Source of the DNA: CAZDRX01 sp964508225
Lineage (GTDB): Bacteria; Patescibacteriota; Gracilibacteria; Peribacterales; Peribacteraceae
Direction of reading: 5' to 3'
DNA: 31,575 nucleotides
Assembly (NCBI GenBank): GCA_964508225.1
Contig: CAZDRX010000015.1
Coordinates: 1 to 31,575, forward strand
Shown: positions 30,948 through 31,575 of the stretch, in pieces
Position numbering within the stretch: the stretch's first letter is position 1
How the letters are laid out: every line of letters begins with the position of its first letter
The notes under the pieces: generated by a model
Databases searched by the model: none
What the model saw: the letters and a program-made list of their open reading frames with translations, nothing else
What the model was told of the DNA's origin: nothing
Program-made: the position numbers and the translations under genes

Positions 30948-31575
30948 ATGTCCAAAAAGACCCACTCGAAGCAGCAGGTTGTTCTCGCTGCACTCATCTC
31001 CGCGATTCTCACGGGAACGATCGTCGCCTCCACATCGACCAAGGCTGCGACGGCACCGGTTCCCTTCATGGATCAGGTACAGGGGGCTGCCATGACGCTT
31101 GATCAGATGATGAACTATCAGGAGCAGATGAAGAGATACTTCGATCGCCTTCGCGACTCCTCCATCACCATTCCTGCGCCGGAAATCTTTGAGAGGTACC
31201 AGACCCAGATGCAGAACTTCATGCGCGAGCAGACGCAGCAGATGTCGCTCCCCTCTACGGAGCAGATGCAGCAGTATCAGGAGCAATTGCAGAGACGTAT
31301 GGAGCAGAATATGGAGGAGCGTGAGAATATGATGCAGTCATCCGCCTCCATGATGCGGATGATGCAGGAACGGATGCAGCAGGAGCTGCGCGGCACGATG
31401 AACAGCTCGAACTTCTCCATGCCTCCGATGATGCAGCCTCCGATGCAGGGATACAGCTCGTCCTTCTCGATGCCTCCGATGATGCAGCCTCCCATGCAGG
31501 GATACAGCTCGTCCTTCTCGATGCCTCCGATGATGCAGCCTCCGATGCAGGGATACAGCTCGTCCTTCTCGATGC
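30948..31575 (+). CDS. Secreted Met/Gln-rich protein with tandem repeats (3' end outside window)
   Basis: The open frame from the ATG at 30948 has no stop before the window ends (209 codons). A signal peptide (KKTHSKQQVVLAALISAILT, then AATA) is followed by a Met/Gln-rich helical region (MTLDQMMNYQEQMKRYF; TEQMQQYQEQLQRRMEQNME; MMRMMQERMQQEL). From residue 156 there are 17-residue repeats FSMPPMMQPPMQGYSSS, three complete plus the start of a fourth. Met spacing (M-x2-MM-x3-M) recalls Met-rich copper- or silver-binding segments, and the Gly/Tyr/Pro content recalls adhesive or elastic repeats. The function is unknown and no family is recognised. Confidence 0.85.
   Translation, partial: MSKKTHSKQQVVLAALISAILTGTIVASTSTKAATAPVPFMDQVQGAAMTLDQMMNYQEQMKRYFDRLRDSSITIPAPEIFERYQTQMQNFMREQTQQMSLPSTEQMQQYQEQLQRRMEQNMEERENMMQSSASMMRMMQERMQQELRGTMNSSNFSMPPMMQPPMQGYSSSFSMPPMMQPPMQGYSSSFSMPPMMQPPMQGYSSSFSM
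31413..31575 (+). repeat. 51-bp tandem repeat array within the Met-rich gene
   Basis: Units start at 31413, 31464, 31515 and 31566 (the last cut by the window end). Units differ by only one or two bases (position 6 C/G, position 30 G/C), and the encoded repeat is unchanged or nearly so, indicating recent expansion. Confidence 0.95.

Noticed and set aside
31413..31575. CRISPR-like array from regularly spaced repeats
   Set aside because: The units are contiguous without spacers and encode an in-frame peptide repeat.

Overview
The window reads as chromosomal DNA of a member of the Candidate Phyla Radiation (Patescibacteria). Peregrinibacteria/Peribacteria-like is my best guess, from family-level impressions only. 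The evidence is: a sigma-region-4 protein fused to HARE-HTH-like domains; an Ala/Pro-tailed S16; a small TrbC/VirB2-like membrane protein; a secreted DUF11 protein with a DGIDNDNDG motif; and many short orphan membrane proteins around a compact housekeeping core. G+C is moderately high by eye, with one clearly AT-richer patch near 9.0-10.0 kb. The code is the standard bacterial one: TAA, TAG and TGA all end intact genes. I find 32 protein-coding units (one of them a split gene) and one tRNA; there is no rRNA, CRISPR or insertion sequence. Ten Ns at 289-298 mark an assembly gap inside dnaB.

Layout. 1-7.1 kb, nearly all minus strand: dnaB (cut by the window edge), recA, a cysteine-tailed lipoprotein, a sigma4/HARE-HTH regulator, ruvX and rpsT (abutting), and a 509-residue lipoprotein. 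7.2-9.0 kb: glmS (+). 9.0-10.1 kb: an AT-rich accessory patch with a ribbon-helix-helix-like protein and a coiled-coil membrane protein, bracketed by strong palindromes. 10.1-14.8 kb (minus): an enlarged FtsI-type penicillin-binding protein, purA, and prmC, which is split by one in-frame TAA. 14.8-17.0 kb (+): a GT4 glycosyltransferase, rpsP, khpA and a pilin-like protein, closed by a bidirectional terminator. 17.1-22.9 kb (minus): a DUF11 surface protein with an FPATG sorting-like tail, then a two-gene unit of a secreted/7TM protein and a RimK-like ATP-grasp ligase fused to a DUF1704 (HExxxH/QEGLA) peptidase. 23.0-23.7 kb (+): a small membrane protein and a PH-domain membrane protein. 23.7-30.1 kb (minus): a TMTC-like GT-C/TPR protein, an alpha/beta-hydrolase lipoprotein, two orphan genes, tRNA-Gln(UUG), pth, and a TM-HEPN-like/PH-domain pair. 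30.2 kb to the end (+): lepB and a Met/Gln-rich secreted protein with 51-bp tandem repeats, cut by the window edge.

The strongest cross-cutting signal is in the promoters. About a dozen genes have a TANNNT hexamer, often preceded directly by TG, just 6-8 nt before the start codon, which predicts leaderless mRNAs. Genes with a leader have C/T-rich leaders without a Shine-Dalgarno sequence. The one clear AGGAGG is inside an operon, before the ATP-grasp ligase. The most interesting single loci are the in-frame stop in prmC (whose product modifies release factors), the ligase-peptidase fusion with its 7TM partner, the palindrome-flanked RHH/membrane pair, and the Met-rich repeat protein.
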